NCBI RefSeq assembly: GCF_030690045.1
Contig: NZ_JAUYHK010000018.1
Span: 117,863-181,862, forward strand
DNA from: Thalassospira sp.
GTDB lineage: Bacteria; Pseudomonadota; Alphaproteobacteria; Rhodospirillales; Thalassospiraceae
DNA length: 64,000 bases
Reading direction: 5' to 3'
Each line of letters opens with the position of its first letter. Position 1 is the first letter of the stretch. Both the position numbers and the translations under genes were made by a program. This document shows positions 32,227 to 42,227 of this stretch, one piece after another. The notes beneath the pieces were generated by a model. That model was not told where the DNA came from and searched no databases. It saw nothing but the letters and a program-made list of their open reading frames with translations.

Positions 32227-32300
32227 AAACCCGCCGGGCTGTTCCATGACACATATCAATATCAGACAGATGTCATGGAAAATACAGCGCGGCGGGTTTC
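32227..32300 (-). terminator. Large nested stem-loop between ccoP and ccoG with terminator-like 3' arm
   Basis: Minus strand: GAAACCCGCC...TTCCATGACA-N19-TGTCATGGAA...GGCGGGTTTCTTTT. Confidence 0.65.
32246..32259 (-). promoter_or_regulatory. Near-consensus FNR/FixK box upstream of ccoG
   Basis: TTGATATGTGTCAT on the minus strand versus TTGAT-N4-ATCAA. Confidence 0.4.
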
Positions 32301-32311
32301 AAAGGTTTGTG

Positions 32312-33184
32312 TTACTGACCGCCACCCAGCGAATGGACATAAACCGCCAGCATTTTGATGGTTTCTTCGTCCAGACGGCCTTCCCATGCGGGCATGACGC
32401 CCCCGCGGGAATTGGTCACAGTTTCCGTAATCGTTGCGACATCACCACCATACAGCCAGATGCCGTCGGTCAGGTTGGGCCCGCCCAGTTCCTGAATACC
32501 CTTGCCATCTTCGCCGTGGCACGATGCGCAGTTAAATTCAAAAACCTCGGCACCCCGCCTTGCTGCGGTCGCATCGGTTTCCCGACCGCTAAAGGCCAGA
32601 ACATATTGCACAACGTCGCCAATTTCGTCGCGTGACAGCAATTCGTCACGGCCAAAAGCCGGCATTTCGTTAAAGCGGGTATCGGGGTTTTCAGTCCAGC
32701 GAACCCCGGCATGCAGGGTCTGGGAGATATCGTCCAGAGTCCCGCCCCAAAGCCAGTCATCGTCCAGCAAGGACGGATAACCGGGATTGCCAACGCCGCC
32801 GGTGCCATGACAAGGCGCGCAATTATCGGCGAAAACCGCTTTGCCCCCGGCCATCGAGAAATTCAGCAATTCGGCATCATTGGCGACTTCATGAAGATCA
32901 AGGGCAGCCAGACGTTCCATATAGGGGGCGCGTTCGGCGGCGACATTGTTCAGGGTTTCGTGCAACTGGGTCCGGTTGGTGGTGCCAAACGTGCCCTTCA
33001 GGTAATCCGTGGCGCTGGGCCAGGATGGATAAACCACCCAATAGCCCACCGACCAGACAATACAGGCCCAGAACACATAGACCCACCAAGACGGCAGCGG
33101 CGTGTTCAGTTCCCGGATGCCATCCCATTCATGACCGGTGGTATCCGTGCCCGTTACGGCGTCTTTTTCGACATGTGTCGACAT
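32312..33184 (-). CDS. ccoP: cbb3-type cytochrome c oxidase subunit III (diheme CcoP)
   Basis: Two CXXCH motifs (CAPCHGTGG, CASCHGEDG), N-terminal TM. Confidence 0.96.
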   Translation of the reverse strand: MSTHVEKDAVTGTDTTGHEWDGIRELNTPLPSWWVYVFWACIVWSVGYWVVYPSWPSATDYLKGTFGTTNRTQLHETLNNVAAERAPYMERLAALDLHEVANDAELLNFSMAGGKAVFADNCAPCHGTGGVGNPGYPSLLDDDWLWGGTLDDISQTLHAGVRWTENPDTRFNEMPAFGRDELLSRDEIGDVVQYVLAFSGRETDATAARRGAEVFEFNCASCHGEDGKGIQELGGPNLTDGIWLYGGDVATITETVTNSRGGVMPAWEGRLDEETIKMLAVYVHSLGGGQ

Positions 33185-33197
33185 AACTCTGTTCTCC

Positions 33198-33359
33198 CTA
33201 GTCCTGGTCCTTGAAGGGAATCCGGGCGTGATCATCCATTTCCTGTTTGCGCTTCTTGCTGGGCCACAAGGCCCAGGCAAGAATGCCAACAAAGAAAATC
33301 ATCAGCCACAGACCCCACAAGGGCCGGAGAAAATCAGCGAGTGCGCTAAAAAATTCCAT
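33198..33359 (-). CDS. ccoQ: cbb3-type cytochrome c oxidase subunit CcoQ (not in supplied ORF track)
   Basis: Hand translation: MEFFSALADFLRPLWGLWLMIFFVGILAWALWPSKKRKQEMDDHARIPFKDQD*; between ccoO and ccoP. Confidence 0.93.
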   Translation of the reverse strand: MEFFSALADFLRPLWGLWLMIFFVGILAWALWPSKKRKQEMDDHARIPFKDQD

Positions 33360-33374
33360 GATGTTCCCCTTGCC

Positions 33375-34103
33375 CTAACGCAGGTTCAGTTGCGGGTTGT
33401 AGGTGGTGAAATCCACCATACGTCCCAGAACCTGAAGATAGGCAACAAGAGCATCCATCTCGGTCAGGCGGTCCGGATTGCCGTCAAAGTCCCCGGTGGC
33501 GGCATTCGGATAACGGGCGAGGAAATCATCGTAATCCTCGTTCGCGGTGGCCTGAAGATGGAGGTCGGCAACCGCCAGTTCGATCTGTTCGTCGCTGTAC
33601 GGAACGCCAACAACGCGCAGGGTCGAAAGGTGGGCCGCCGCATCATCAAATTTCAAATCGCGATTGGCCAGAAACGGATAGCCGGGCATGATCGATTCCG
33701 GCACGACAGAACGCGGGTCAATCAGATGGGCAACATGCCAGTCATTGGAATATTTGCCCCCGACCCGTGCAAGGTCAGGACCGGTACGTTTCGATCCCCA
33801 CTGAAACGGATGGTCATACATCGATTCCGCAGCCAGGCTGTAATGACCATACCGTTCAACTTCGTCGCGGAACGGACGAATTTGTTGGGAATGGCAGTTA
33901 TAGCAGCCTTCGCGCAGATAGATGTTACGGCCAGCCTGTTCGAGCGGTGAATAGGGACGGACCCCGTTCACCTTCTCGATGGTCTGTTCCATGGTGAACA
34001 ACGGCACGATTTCAACGATACCGCCGACAATCACGGTCAGGAAAATCCCCAGAACGAGAAGAAATACGTTCTTTTCAACAAGGGCGTGTTTTTTAAGAAG
34101 CAT
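33375..34103 (-). CDS. ccoO: cbb3-type cytochrome c oxidase subunit II (CcoO)
   Basis: [26 protein letters not shown]. Confidence 0.96.
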   Translation of the reverse strand: MLLKKHALVEKNVFLLVLGIFLTVIVGGIVEIVPLFTMEQTIEKVNGVRPYSPLEQAGRNIYLREGCYNCHSQQIRPFRDEVERYGHYSLAAESMYDHPFQWGSKRTGPDLARVGGKYSNDWHVAHLIDPRSVVPESIMPGYPFLANRDLKFDDAAAHLSTLRVVGVPYSDEQIELAVADLHLQATANEDYDDFLARYPNAATGDFDGNPDRLTEMDALVAYLQVLGRMVDFTTYNPQLNLR

Positions 34104-34116
34104 TTTCGTTCCCTCC

Positions 34117-35592
34117 TTACCGTGCTGCCGCAGCGGCGATAGCATCGGCCTCGCCAATCGGTTCTGAACGGCGGACATCACCCCGGATCGTCTTGTAGAC
34201 GTTCCAGACCATGATCAGGGCGCCGAGCAGGAACAGGAACCCGCCAAATGCCCGGATGATGTAGTAGGGATGCATCGCCTCGACAGTTTCGATGAACGAA
34301 TATTGCAGGAAACCAAGGTCGTCATAGGCGCGCCACATCAGACCCTGCATGATCCCCGACACCCACATCGAGGTGATGTAAAGAACGATGCCAATCGTGC
34401 CGAGCCAGAAGTGATAGGCCACCAGCCGCATCGAATACAGCCGTTCACGATTCCACAGAACCGGGATCAGGAAGTAGATCGCCCCAAAGGAAATGAATGC
34501 GACCCAGCCGAGTGCGCCGGAATGAACGTGACCAACGGTCCAGTCGGTATAGTGCGACAGGCCATTGACCGCCTTGATCGACATGACCGGGCCTTCAAAG
34601 GTTGACATGCCATAGAAACCAATGGCGGCAACCATGAAACGCAGAACCGGATCGGTACGCAGTTTGTCCCATGCGCCCGAAAGCGTCATCAGGCCGTTGA
34701 TCATCCCGCCCCAGGATGGCATCCACAACATGATCGAAAAGGTCATGCCAAGGGTTTGCGCCCAATCGGGAAGGGCCGTGTAGTGCAGATGGTGCGGACC
34801 GGCCCAGATATAAAGGAAAATCAGCGCCCAGAAATGGATGATCGACAGGCGATAGGAATAGACCGGGCGGTTGGCACGTTTCGGCACGAAATAATACATC
34901 ATGCCAAGGAAACCGGCCGTCAGGAAAAAGCCCACGGCATTATGGCCATACCACCATTGCGTCAGCGCATCCTGCACGCCCGAAAACATGCTGTAGGATT
35001 TTGCGCCAAAGAACGATACCGGCACCGCAAGGTTGTTACCCAGATGCAGCATGGCAATCGTGACGATAAAGGCCAGATAAAACCAGTTGGCGACGTAAAT
35101 GTGGGGTTCCTGCCGTTTCAGCAGGGTGCCGACAAAAATCGCCAGATAGCAAACCCAGACCAGCGTCAGCCACAAATCGACGAACCATTCCGGTTCGGCA
35201 TATTCGCGACCCTGGGTCACGCCGGTGACATAGCCGATGGCGGCCATGACGATGAACAGCTGATATCCCCAGAAGACAAAGGCCGGCAAGGCCTTGCCGC
35301 CAAACAGGGACGCACGACAGGTGCGCTGTACGACGTAAAATGATGTTGCCAACAGGGCGTTACCGCCGAAGGCAAAAACAACAGCCGAGGTATGAAGCGG
35401 CCGCAAACGGCCGAAATTCAGATACTCGATGTCAAAATTCAGTACCGGAAACGCCAACTGCCAGGCGATGACATCGCCCACCAGAAAACCGACGACGCCC
35501 CAAAAGACGGTCGCGATTGCGCCCCAACGTACGACGTCCATGTTGTAATCAACGCTGGACGAAGCGGACTGTGCCATGCTCCCCTGGCTCAT
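34117..35592 (-). CDS. ccoN: cbb3-type cytochrome c oxidase subunit I (CcoN)
   Basis: [42 protein letters not shown]; start MSQGSM. Confidence 0.97.
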   Translation of the reverse strand: MSQGSMAQSASSSVDYNMDVVRWGAIATVFWGVVGFLVGDVIAWQLAFPVLNFDIEYLNFGRLRPLHTSAVVFAFGGNALLATSFYVVQRTCRASLFGGKALPAFVFWGYQLFIVMAAIGYVTGVTQGREYAEPEWFVDLWLTLVWVCYLAIFVGTLLKRQEPHIYVANWFYLAFIVTIAMLHLGNNLAVPVSFFGAKSYSMFSGVQDALTQWWYGHNAVGFFLTAGFLGMMYYFVPKRANRPVYSYRLSIIHFWALIFLYIWAGPHHLHYTALPDWAQTLGMTFSIMLWMPSWGGMINGLMTLSGAWDKLRTDPVLRFMVAAIGFYGMSTFEGPVMSIKAVNGLSHYTDWTVGHVHSGALGWVAFISFGAIYFLIPVLWNRERLYSMRLVAYHFWLGTIGIVLYITSMWVSGIMQGLMWRAYDDLGFLQYSFIETVEAMHPYYIIRAFGGFLFLLGALIMVWNVYKTIRGDVRRSEPIGEADAIAAAAAR

Positions 35593-35657
35593 TCTAGACT
35601 CCCGTTCAAGATGGTCGGGTGGATTGCCAAAAGCGGGCTGGCAATCCGGTCTGCCCT

Positions 35658-35697
35658 GGCGACATCCTGCATGGCATTCGCCATCCCCCGTGTCGCC
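35658..35697 (-). other. Nested stem-loop in the ccoN 5' leader
   Basis: GGCGACA-N6-ATGGC-ATTC-GCCAT-N6-TGTCGCC. Confidence 0.55.
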
Positions 35698-35814
35698 TGC
35701 AACAAAAGCCCCGCCTGTCCCGGTTTCTTCCGGGGTTAACCGGACAAAAAACAGGTACAACAGGCAGGGATATCAAATCTGGCCTTATTATGCGGACAGT
35801 CCCCGTTACATCCA

Positions 35815-35828
35815 TTGATCCACATCAA
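35815..35828. promoter_or_regulatory. Consensus FNR/FixK box upstream of ccoN
   Basis: TTGATCCACATCAA, perfect TTGAT-N4-ATCAA. Confidence 0.8.
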
Positions 35829-35920
35829 TATCAGTACGAATTCCGCATAACCCTGCGTCCCCCGCCTGTCAGACGGCCTTGTCACCTGTATCTTATGCGC
35901 TTTTATTGTCTTGGTTGTTG

Positions 35921-35934
35921 TTGATGCAAGTCAA
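35921..35934. promoter_or_regulatory. Second FNR/FixK-like box upstream of the divergent acetyltransferase gene
   Basis: TTGATGCAAGTCAA, matching TTGA-N6-TCAA. Confidence 0.55.
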
Positions 35935-35990
35935 CGCCGACATGTTTTCTTTACGGCATCCTGATCGCCATAACTCAGGATACCAACATT

Positions 35991-36482
35991 ATGCCAGATA
36001 CATATTCAGCACGCCCCCTGACCGACAAAACAGCCGAGATGACCTATCCGCTGGTGCAGATGATGCAATCTGGACTGACGCAGGAAGACTGGCGGAAATT
36101 CGTCGATAGCTATAGCGATGTCGAAATTGAAAAGACCAATGCGCGGCAACGCCTTCGGGATCCGTGGTTGCGTCGGCAGGGAATCATCGTCGTCTGCAAC
36201 GAACGCGGTTATGTGCACGGACTGTTTTCCTATGAAATCCGGCGCGACATTGGCGGCGGGCCGGTCTTGCATGTCGATAATGTGATTGCGGTGGAAATTG
36301 TTGCACGCGGCTATGCGCTCAGTGCGATGCGTCGGGCGATGACGCGGCTGGTGGAATTGCATGATTGCAAGGCGGTGCATGTCGCACTGTCCGACACGGA
36401 CAGCAAATTGAAATCCTATTTCACCGATGCCGGATTTGTGGCGCAAAAAACCCGGTATTGTGCGTCGGTATCGCGGCCCTGA
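35991..36482 (+). CDS. GNAT-like N-acetyltransferase family protein
   Basis: 163 aa; VLHVDNVIAVEIVARGYALSAMRRAMTRLVELHDCKAVHVAL...FTDAGFV resembles a GNAT core. Confidence 0.6.
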   Translation: MPDTYSARPLTDKTAEMTYPLVQMMQSGLTQEDWRKFVDSYSDVEIEKTNARQRLRDPWLRRQGIIVVCNERGYVHGLFSYEIRRDIGGGPVLHVDNVIAVEIVARGYALSAMRRAMTRLVELHDCKAVHVALSDTDSKLKSYFTDAGFVAQKTRYCASVSRP

Positions 36483-36532
36483 GACTGTCAATGGCGCTGG
36501 ACGCCGTGTGTTTTGGCCATTATAAGCAAGGC

Positions 36533-37378
36533 ATGAACAATATCCCGTTTGTCAAAATGCATGGCCTTGGAAATGATTTCGTTGTCTTTGACGGACGACG
36601 CGATCCCGCCATGCTGGATCTTGATAATGCCAGTGCGGCCCGCATTGCCGATCGCAAAACCGGGGTGGGATGCGATCAGTTGATCGTGATCGAACCGCCG
36701 CGTGACCGTGACGCCGACGCCTTTATGCGGATTCGCAACAATGATGGCGGCGAGGTCGGGGCCTGTGGCAATGCCGCCCGCTGTATCGCCGATATCCTGA
36801 TGACCGAATTGCAACGCCGCGATGTCACCATCCAGACCGTGGCAGGCCTGCTGGAGGCCAACGGCCTTGAGGATGGCCGGGTGACGGTCGATATGGGCAT
36901 TGCCCGGCTGGACTGGCGCGATATTCCCCTGGCCGAGGCTGCCGATACCAATCATATCCCGGTTGCACTGGGTGATTTGCGCGATCCTGTCGGGGTGAAT
37001 GTCGGCAATCCGCATGCGGTGTTTTTTGTCGAAAATGCAGAACGGATTGATATCGAAAAACTGGGTCCTGTTCTGGAACATCATGCGATGTTTCCCGAAC
37101 GTGCGAATATCGAGGTGTGCCACATCATCAGCCCGGACCGCATCCGCATGCGGGTCTGGGAACGCGGTGTGGGTGTGACGCGGGCCTGTGGCACCGGTGC
37201 CTGTGCGGTGGGTGTGGCGGCGGCGCGTCGCGGCCTGACCGGGCGCAAGGTTGATATTGTTCTGGATGGTGGCGAACTGACCATCGAATGGTTGCCCGAT
37301 GAACATGTTTTGATGACCGGGCCGGTTTCCACCAGCTTTTCCGGCTTTTTGCACCCGTCGTTGCTGGGGCTGCACTGA
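36533..37378 (+). CDS. dapF: Diaminopimelate epimerase
   Basis: FVKMHGLGNDFVVFD, ACGNAARC, RACGTGACAVGVAA. Confidence 0.96.
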   Translation: MNNIPFVKMHGLGNDFVVFDGRRDPAMLDLDNASAARIADRKTGVGCDQLIVIEPPRDRDADAFMRIRNNDGGEVGACGNAARCIADILMTELQRRDVTIQTVAGLLEANGLEDGRVTVDMGIARLDWRDIPLAEAADTNHIPVALGDLRDPVGVNVGNPHAVFFVENAERIDIEKLGPVLEHHAMFPERANIEVCHIISPDRIRMRVWERGVGVTRACGTGACAVGVAAARRGLTGRKVDIVLDGGELTIEWLPDEHVLMTGPVSTSFSGFLHPSLLGLH

Positions 37379-37453
37379 CCGGCTTTTCGTCCTGTATTCC
37401 AGCCGGGCATCCCTCCCACCCGGTTTTTGTAAAATCCAAAGGCAGGTTTCATA

Positions 37454-38650
37454 ATGGCTGATTTCAATACGCTTGACGGTGTCAATGTCGCAGGCAAGCG
37501 CGTGTTGCTGCGCGCTGATCTGAATGTTCCGATGAAAGACGGCGTGGTGGGCGATACCACCCGCATTGACCGCACGGTGCCGGGCCTGATCGAACTGGCC
37601 GATGCCGGGGCCAAAGTTATCGTCATGACCCATTTTGGCCGCCCCAAGGGGCAACGGGTGCCGGAAATGTCGCTCAAACCGGTCGCCGACGTGCTGGCGC
37701 GTCATCTGGGTCGCCCGGTTGCCTTTGCTGATGATTGCATTGGCGATGCCGCCCAAAATGTGATTGCGGCGATGAAGGATGGCGATATCGCGATTCTGGA
37801 AAACCTGCGCTATCACGCCGCCGAAGAAAAAAACGATCCGGCCTTTGTCGCCGAACTGGCGAAACTGGGCGATATTTACGTCAATGACGCCTTTTCCTGC
37901 GCGCATCGCGCCCATGCCTCGACCGAAGGTCTGGCGCATCAACTTCCGGCCTATGCCGGACGATTGATGCAGGCAGAACTTGAGGCACTGGAAAAGGCGC
38001 TTGAGGCACCGAAACATCCGGTAATGGCGATTGTCGGCGGGGCCAAGATTTCGACCAAGCTTGATTTGCTGGGCAATCTGGTATCGCGGGTTGATCAGTT
38101 GGTGATTGGCGGGGGCATGGCCAATACGTTTCTGGCGGCCAAAGGCGTCAATGTTGGCAAATCCCTGTGCGAACATGATCTTCTCGATACCGCCCGCGAG
38201 ATTTTTGGCAAGGCCAAAGCCGCCGGGTGCGAAATCGTCCTGCCGGTCGATGGTCTGGTGGCAAAGGAATTCAAGGAAAATGCCGCCTATGACACCGCCG
38301 GTCTGGATCATATTGCCGCCGATGGCATGATTCTGGATGCCGGTCCGGCCACCATTGCCGATCTGAACAAACGCCTTGAAAGCTGCAAGACGCTGGTCTG
38401 GAACGGGCCGCTGGGCGCGTTTGAGATCAAACCCTTTGATACCGCCACGGTATCGGTTGCCCGACAGGCCGCCAAACTGACCAAATCCGGTGCGTTGCTG
38501 TCGGTGGCCGGGGGCGGGGATACGGTTGCGGCCCTGCGCCACGCCGGAGTCGATGCGGATTTTACCTATGTCTCGACCGCAGGCGGGGCATTTCTGGAAT
38601 GGCTGGAAGGCAAACCCCTGCCGGGCGTCGCTGCCCTTCGGGTGGCCTGA
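37454..38650 (+). CDS. pgk: Phosphoglycerate kinase
   Basis: [36 protein letters not shown]. Confidence 0.97.
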   Translation: MADFNTLDGVNVAGKRVLLRADLNVPMKDGVVGDTTRIDRTVPGLIELADAGAKVIVMTHFGRPKGQRVPEMSLKPVADVLARHLGRPVAFADDCIGDAAQNVIAAMKDGDIAILENLRYHAAEEKNDPAFVAELAKLGDIYVNDAFSCAHRAHASTEGLAHQLPAYAGRLMQAELEALEKALEAPKHPVMAIVGGAKISTKLDLLGNLVSRVDQLVIGGGMANTFLAAKGVNVGKSLCEHDLLDTAREIFGKAKAAGCEIVLPVDGLVAKEFKENAAYDTAGLDHIAADGMILDAGPATIADLNKRLESCKTLVWNGPLGAFEIKPFDTATVSVARQAAKLTKSGALLSVAGGGDTVAALRHAGVDADFTYVSTAGGAFLEWLEGKPLPGVAALRVA

Positions 38651-38684
38651 ACCGCCAACGTCTATCCATATATCCGACATTTCC

Positions 38685-38711
38685 AAAACCCCGTCCTTGT
38701 GGCGGGGTTTT
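38685..38711. terminator. Bidirectional terminator between pgk and the convergent synthase gene
   Basis: AAAACCCCG-N9-CGGGGTTTT. Confidence 0.8.
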
Positions 38712-38712
38712 G

Positions 38713-39684
38713 TTATTCCGGCAGGCTGTTACCGGCGGTTTCGCGGATGATTTTGGCACGTTCGGCCAGAAATGCGCCATAACCGCCGGTCATCAGACTG
38801 GCAAGTTCGATATAGACGGTGAACAGACGCGACAGGGTATCGGTTTCATCGGCGTCCAGAAACGCCAGCAATTCCGCACTGCGGGCCTGTCCTGTTTCAA
38901 AATGCTCCCACGCCTTTTCCAGCATCAGATCGGCCAGCGATTGCAGGGCGTCATACTGTTTCTGGCCGATGGCATTGCGAATTTCGCCAATGCTGATATC
39001 GGCCCCGGCCAGAATTTCGCCGGGGATGGTCACAAGGCGATCGGGGCCTTTGATATCGTCGGGCAAATCGCGCAGGATATGCACGATGTAACAGAAAATC
39101 GCCATGTCGCGGGCGTAATAAAGCGGCGAGTCGCCCAGTGGCGAGACATAGCCGATGACATCGTCATACCGCGCCGACAGCAAATAGACAAAAATCGAGG
39201 CCGGGGCGGCGGTGGCCCCATCGCAATAACGAATGAAATCATCCCATTCATCCAGCGGTTCTTCGGCAACATCCTTGCGCAGGGCATCGGCCAGATGCAC
39301 CCAAGGGTCGGCGGCAAGGTCGCTTCTGCCCAATGTCAGGCGCAGGGCACGAAACACCGCATGATCCAGCGGCCCGTCATCGGGATGGGGATTATCGATA
39401 TTGGCCTTGGCGGCCAGAATTTGCGCCTGCCAACGATCAATTGCCAGCAATGTATCGGCGCGGTTTTCGGCCCGTTCGGCATCGGGCAATTCCAGAAAAC
39501 CGTCATCGACAATGTCGTCAATCACCCGCATCGAGGCATAAGACGCCAGAAAAAACCGCTGCCGGTTTTCATTCAGCAGCATTGCCGCCCGGTACAGATT
39601 GGCATTTTTGGCCGCGGCCAACGCCTTGCAGACGGTAAACGGGTCTTCGGGAATGCCGTTGGTCGAAGAATGCGGGGCGGTCAT
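38713..39684 (-). CDS. Squalene/phytoene synthase family protein
   Basis: Two Asp-rich motifs (RVIDDIVDD; HILRDLPDDIKG). Confidence 0.85.
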   Translation of the reverse strand: MTAPHSSTNGIPEDPFTVCKALAAAKNANLYRAAMLLNENRQRFFLASYASMRVIDDIVDDGFLELPDAERAENRADTLLAIDRWQAQILAAKANIDNPHPDDGPLDHAVFRALRLTLGRSDLAADPWVHLADALRKDVAEEPLDEWDDFIRYCDGATAAPASIFVYLLSARYDDVIGYVSPLGDSPLYYARDMAIFCYIVHILRDLPDDIKGPDRLVTIPGEILAGADISIGEIRNAIGQKQYDALQSLADLMLEKAWEHFETGQARSAELLAFLDADETDTLSRLFTVYIELASLMTGGYGAFLAERAKIIRETAGNSLPE

Positions 39685-39831
39685 GAAAGGCAAACCCGGT
39701 GTTGTGGAAACAAAGAAGCGCAGGCAGGGCCGGGCGCAACCGACCGAACAGGCAAAATGCAGAAAGCCAGCGAAGCTTTCAAGCTTTCCTGTGTTTTGGG
39801 CAGCGGAAAAGTGAAAAGGGGGGCTGAAAAA

Positions 39832-40476
39832 TCAGAATTCCAGACGATAACCGGCCGTCAGGCCCAACATGGCATCAACCCCCGGAAGGGTTGATCCGGG
39901 GGCAGCGTTGAAATCGCTGGTCACACGGCCATGCACGCCAATCCAGATATCCTGCAAGGGCATGTAAGACAGGCTGGCAGCCAGTCCGGCATTATCCTGC
40001 CCGGATGGCAGGGAAGATGTCAGGCGCAGGCGTTGGGTGCTGCCGCCCTGGCGTTGCGTCGGGGTGACGCTGTAATCATCGGCATAACCCGCCCCCATGC
40101 CTTGCCCAAGGGTGCCGTTCAATTCAACAACCGGGCCAAAGGACAGGCCAAGATCGCTGCTGGGCGCATAACCCAGCCCCAATTGGGCCGAAACGCCGTT
40201 GGACGTTGTCGGACCCATGCCCATTTCCAGCCACATCAAGCCGTCATCCGCAGACGGATCCTGTTCATCGGGGCCAAAAACCATCAGATTGTGCCGGGTG
40301 CCGCCAGACATGCCGGGCATTGGTAAAATCCCCTGAACCAGCGCATGGGATGATTTTTTTGCAGGAACACCGGTTTCAGGCACGGTTTGCTGTGCATATG
40401 CCGGGGCGATGTTCGCCATCACGGGGATAGCAAAGGCAAACATCAAACTCAGAACGGGCAGAATGCGGTGTTCCAT
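39832..40476 (-). CDS. Putative outer-membrane beta-barrel protein
   Basis: Signal peptide ending AYAQQ, alternating pattern, C-terminal aromatic (YRLEF*). Confidence 0.6.
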   Translation of the reverse strand: MEHRILPVLSLMFAFAIPVMANIAPAYAQQTVPETGVPAKKSSHALVQGILPMPGMSGGTRHNLMVFGPDEQDPSADDGLMWLEMGMGPTTSNGVSAQLGLGYAPSSDLGLSFGPVVELNGTLGQGMGAGYADDYSVTPTQRQGGSTQRLRLTSSLPSGQDNAGLAASLSYMPLQDIWIGVHGRVTSDFNAAPGSTLPGVDAMLGLTAGYRLEF

Positions 40477-40507
40477 GTCCTGTCATCCCAAAGGGGATAA
40501 AACCTTG

Positions 40508-41362
40508 TTATGGGTTTGTGGCGATTTTTCGCCGGTCTTGTAAAAAATCATGCACGGCACTGATCTGGTCATCTGTATTCAGATAGGGAGCATGTCCGCA
40601 TTCGGCGATGCTCAGAACCTGCATTTCCGGCTTCATCACGCACATTTTACTGACGATGGCCGGGGTGATCAGATCAGATCGCGCCCCATGTATCAGTAAT
40701 ATCGGGCATTGCAAGGCCGAAAATATGTCCCAGCCGTCAAATTCATCAATATGTGCGGCAAAAACCGTCATCACCGCCGGATCATAATGGAAAGCAAACC
40801 GGCCGTCTGTGACGCGGCGCACAGATCGCGCCGCAAGATGGGCCCATTGCGCATCACTGGCGATGCCAAACGGCGCATAGATAAACCGCAACAGGTTTTC
40901 TGCCGCCTTGACGGTCTCAAACAGCGGCGGGGTGCCGACATAGGCCTTGATGCGGGCAACCGCACCGGTATCGAGTTCCGGCCCGATATCGTTTAAAATC
41001 AGTCTTCTGATCCGTTCGGGGGCCAATGCCCCAATGCCCATGCCAATCAGCCCCCCCATCGAGGTGCCCAGCCAGTCGCATTGCTTGATGCCAAAATGAT
41101 CGAGCATCGCCAATGCCTGTTGCCCGTAAAAGGGCAGGGTATATTCGGAATCCGGGTCTTTGGCCCAGCCCGACAGGCCGCGTCCGATGGTATCGGGGCA
41201 CAGAATGAAATAATCATCGGCCAGACGGGATGCGATAATATCAAAATCATCGGCGAGTCGCGCCAGCCCGTGCCACATCACAAGGGCGGGTTTGTCCGGG
41301 GTGCCCCATTGGCGGATATGTATTTCATAGCCGCAACAATCGATAAAATGCGTGCAAACCAT
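40508..41362 (-). CDS. Alpha/beta hydrolase
   Basis: GTSMGGLIG nucleophile elbow; AECGHAPYLN catalytic His. Confidence 0.88.
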   Translation of the reverse strand: MVCTHFIDCCGYEIHIRQWGTPDKPALVMWHGLARLADDFDIIASRLADDYFILCPDTIGRGLSGWAKDPDSEYTLPFYGQQALAMLDHFGIKQCDWLGTSMGGLIGMGIGALAPERIRRLILNDIGPELDTGAVARIKAYVGTPPLFETVKAAENLLRFIYAPFGIASDAQWAHLAARSVRRVTDGRFAFHYDPAVMTVFAAHIDEFDGWDIFSALQCPILLIHGARSDLITPAIVSKMCVMKPEMQVLSIAECGHAPYLNTDDQISAVHDFLQDRRKIATNP

Positions 41363-41399
41363 CGGCGATCCTTGTGCAAAGGTCGCCCGGCAGCCCTGA

Positions 41400-42197
41400 T
41401 CAGCGCTTGCGGGCGATCATAAACAGACGATTGAAGGGAAACAGCGTGACACCATCGGGGCGCGGGGGATAGGCCTGTTTCATCAGGGCCTTGTAACGAC
41501 CGCAAAAAATCTCGCGTGCGGCATCGTCGGGCAGGGCGGCCAGAATTGGCCGCAAGGTGGTGGAATGAACCCAGTCAAAAACCGGGTCTTCGCCGCGCAG
41601 CAGGTGGCAATACTGGGTTTGCCACAAATCAATGGCATCGCAATCCACCGACAACGCCTCAAAATAATCGCCCGGACGCATGATGCGGCTGTGTTTCTGC
41701 GCTTCGGCTACCGCATCCTGCCATTCCTTGCCCGCACTGCCGATCATGTTATGGCTGGGGGCCAGAAAATTATTGGGAATCTGAATGGCAATCAGGCCGC
41801 CGGGGCGCAATTGCCCGGTCAGATGCGGGATCAGGGCGGCATGATCGGGCACCCAGTTCAGGGCGGCATTGGAAAAAATCAGGTCCAGCGGCACCGGCGA
41901 TTGCCATGTGGCAATATCGTCCTGTTGCCATGTGATGGATTCGGGGCGGGTGCGGGCAATCGCCATCATGTCGGGGGATGTATCAATGCCGGTAATTGTC
42001 GGGGTGTGACCGGCGGTGGCAAAGGCCCCGGCCAGAAGGGCGGTAACGTCACCGGGGCCACAACCCAGATCGACAATATGATCGGGGGCAAAACCATCGC
42101 CGGGTTTGGGCAGACGGGCAATCAGATCGACTGCCGGGCGGCGGCGTTCATCCCCGAAAAGGCTGTAACGGGCAGGGTCCCAGCTTGTCTTGCTCAT
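41400..42197 (-). CDS. Trans-aconitate 2-methyltransferase-like SAM methyltransferase
   Basis: WDPARYSLFGDERRRPAVDLIARLP, DLGCGPGDVTALLA, FSNAALNWVPDH. Confidence 0.85.
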   Translation of the reverse strand: MSKTSWDPARYSLFGDERRRPAVDLIARLPKPGDGFAPDHIVDLGCGPGDVTALLAGAFATAGHTPTITGIDTSPDMMAIARTRPESITWQQDDIATWQSPVPLDLIFSNAALNWVPDHAALIPHLTGQLRPGGLIAIQIPNNFLAPSHNMIGSAGKEWQDAVAEAQKHSRIMRPGDYFEALSVDCDAIDLWQTQYCHLLRGEDPVFDWVHSTTLRPILAALPDDAAREIFCGRYKALMKQAYPPRPDGVTLFPFNRLFMIARKR

Positions 42198-42227
42198 TCT
42201 GTATGTCCTGCCTGTACGATATGCGGA

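Noticed and set aside
35593-35760. N-terminal extension of the ccoN ORF ([17 protein letters not shown]...)
   Set aside because: CcoN similarity begins at MSQGSM; the extension matches the structured leader, not protein
36488-38686. 732-aa minus-strand ORF antisense to dapF and pgk
   Set aside because: Gly/Gln/His-rich low-similarity product entirely opposite two clear housekeeping genes; expected by-product of GC-rich codon usage
38599-39894. 431-aa plus-strand ORF antisense to the synthase gene
   Set aside because: Antisense artefact overlapping a recognised gene and a terminator
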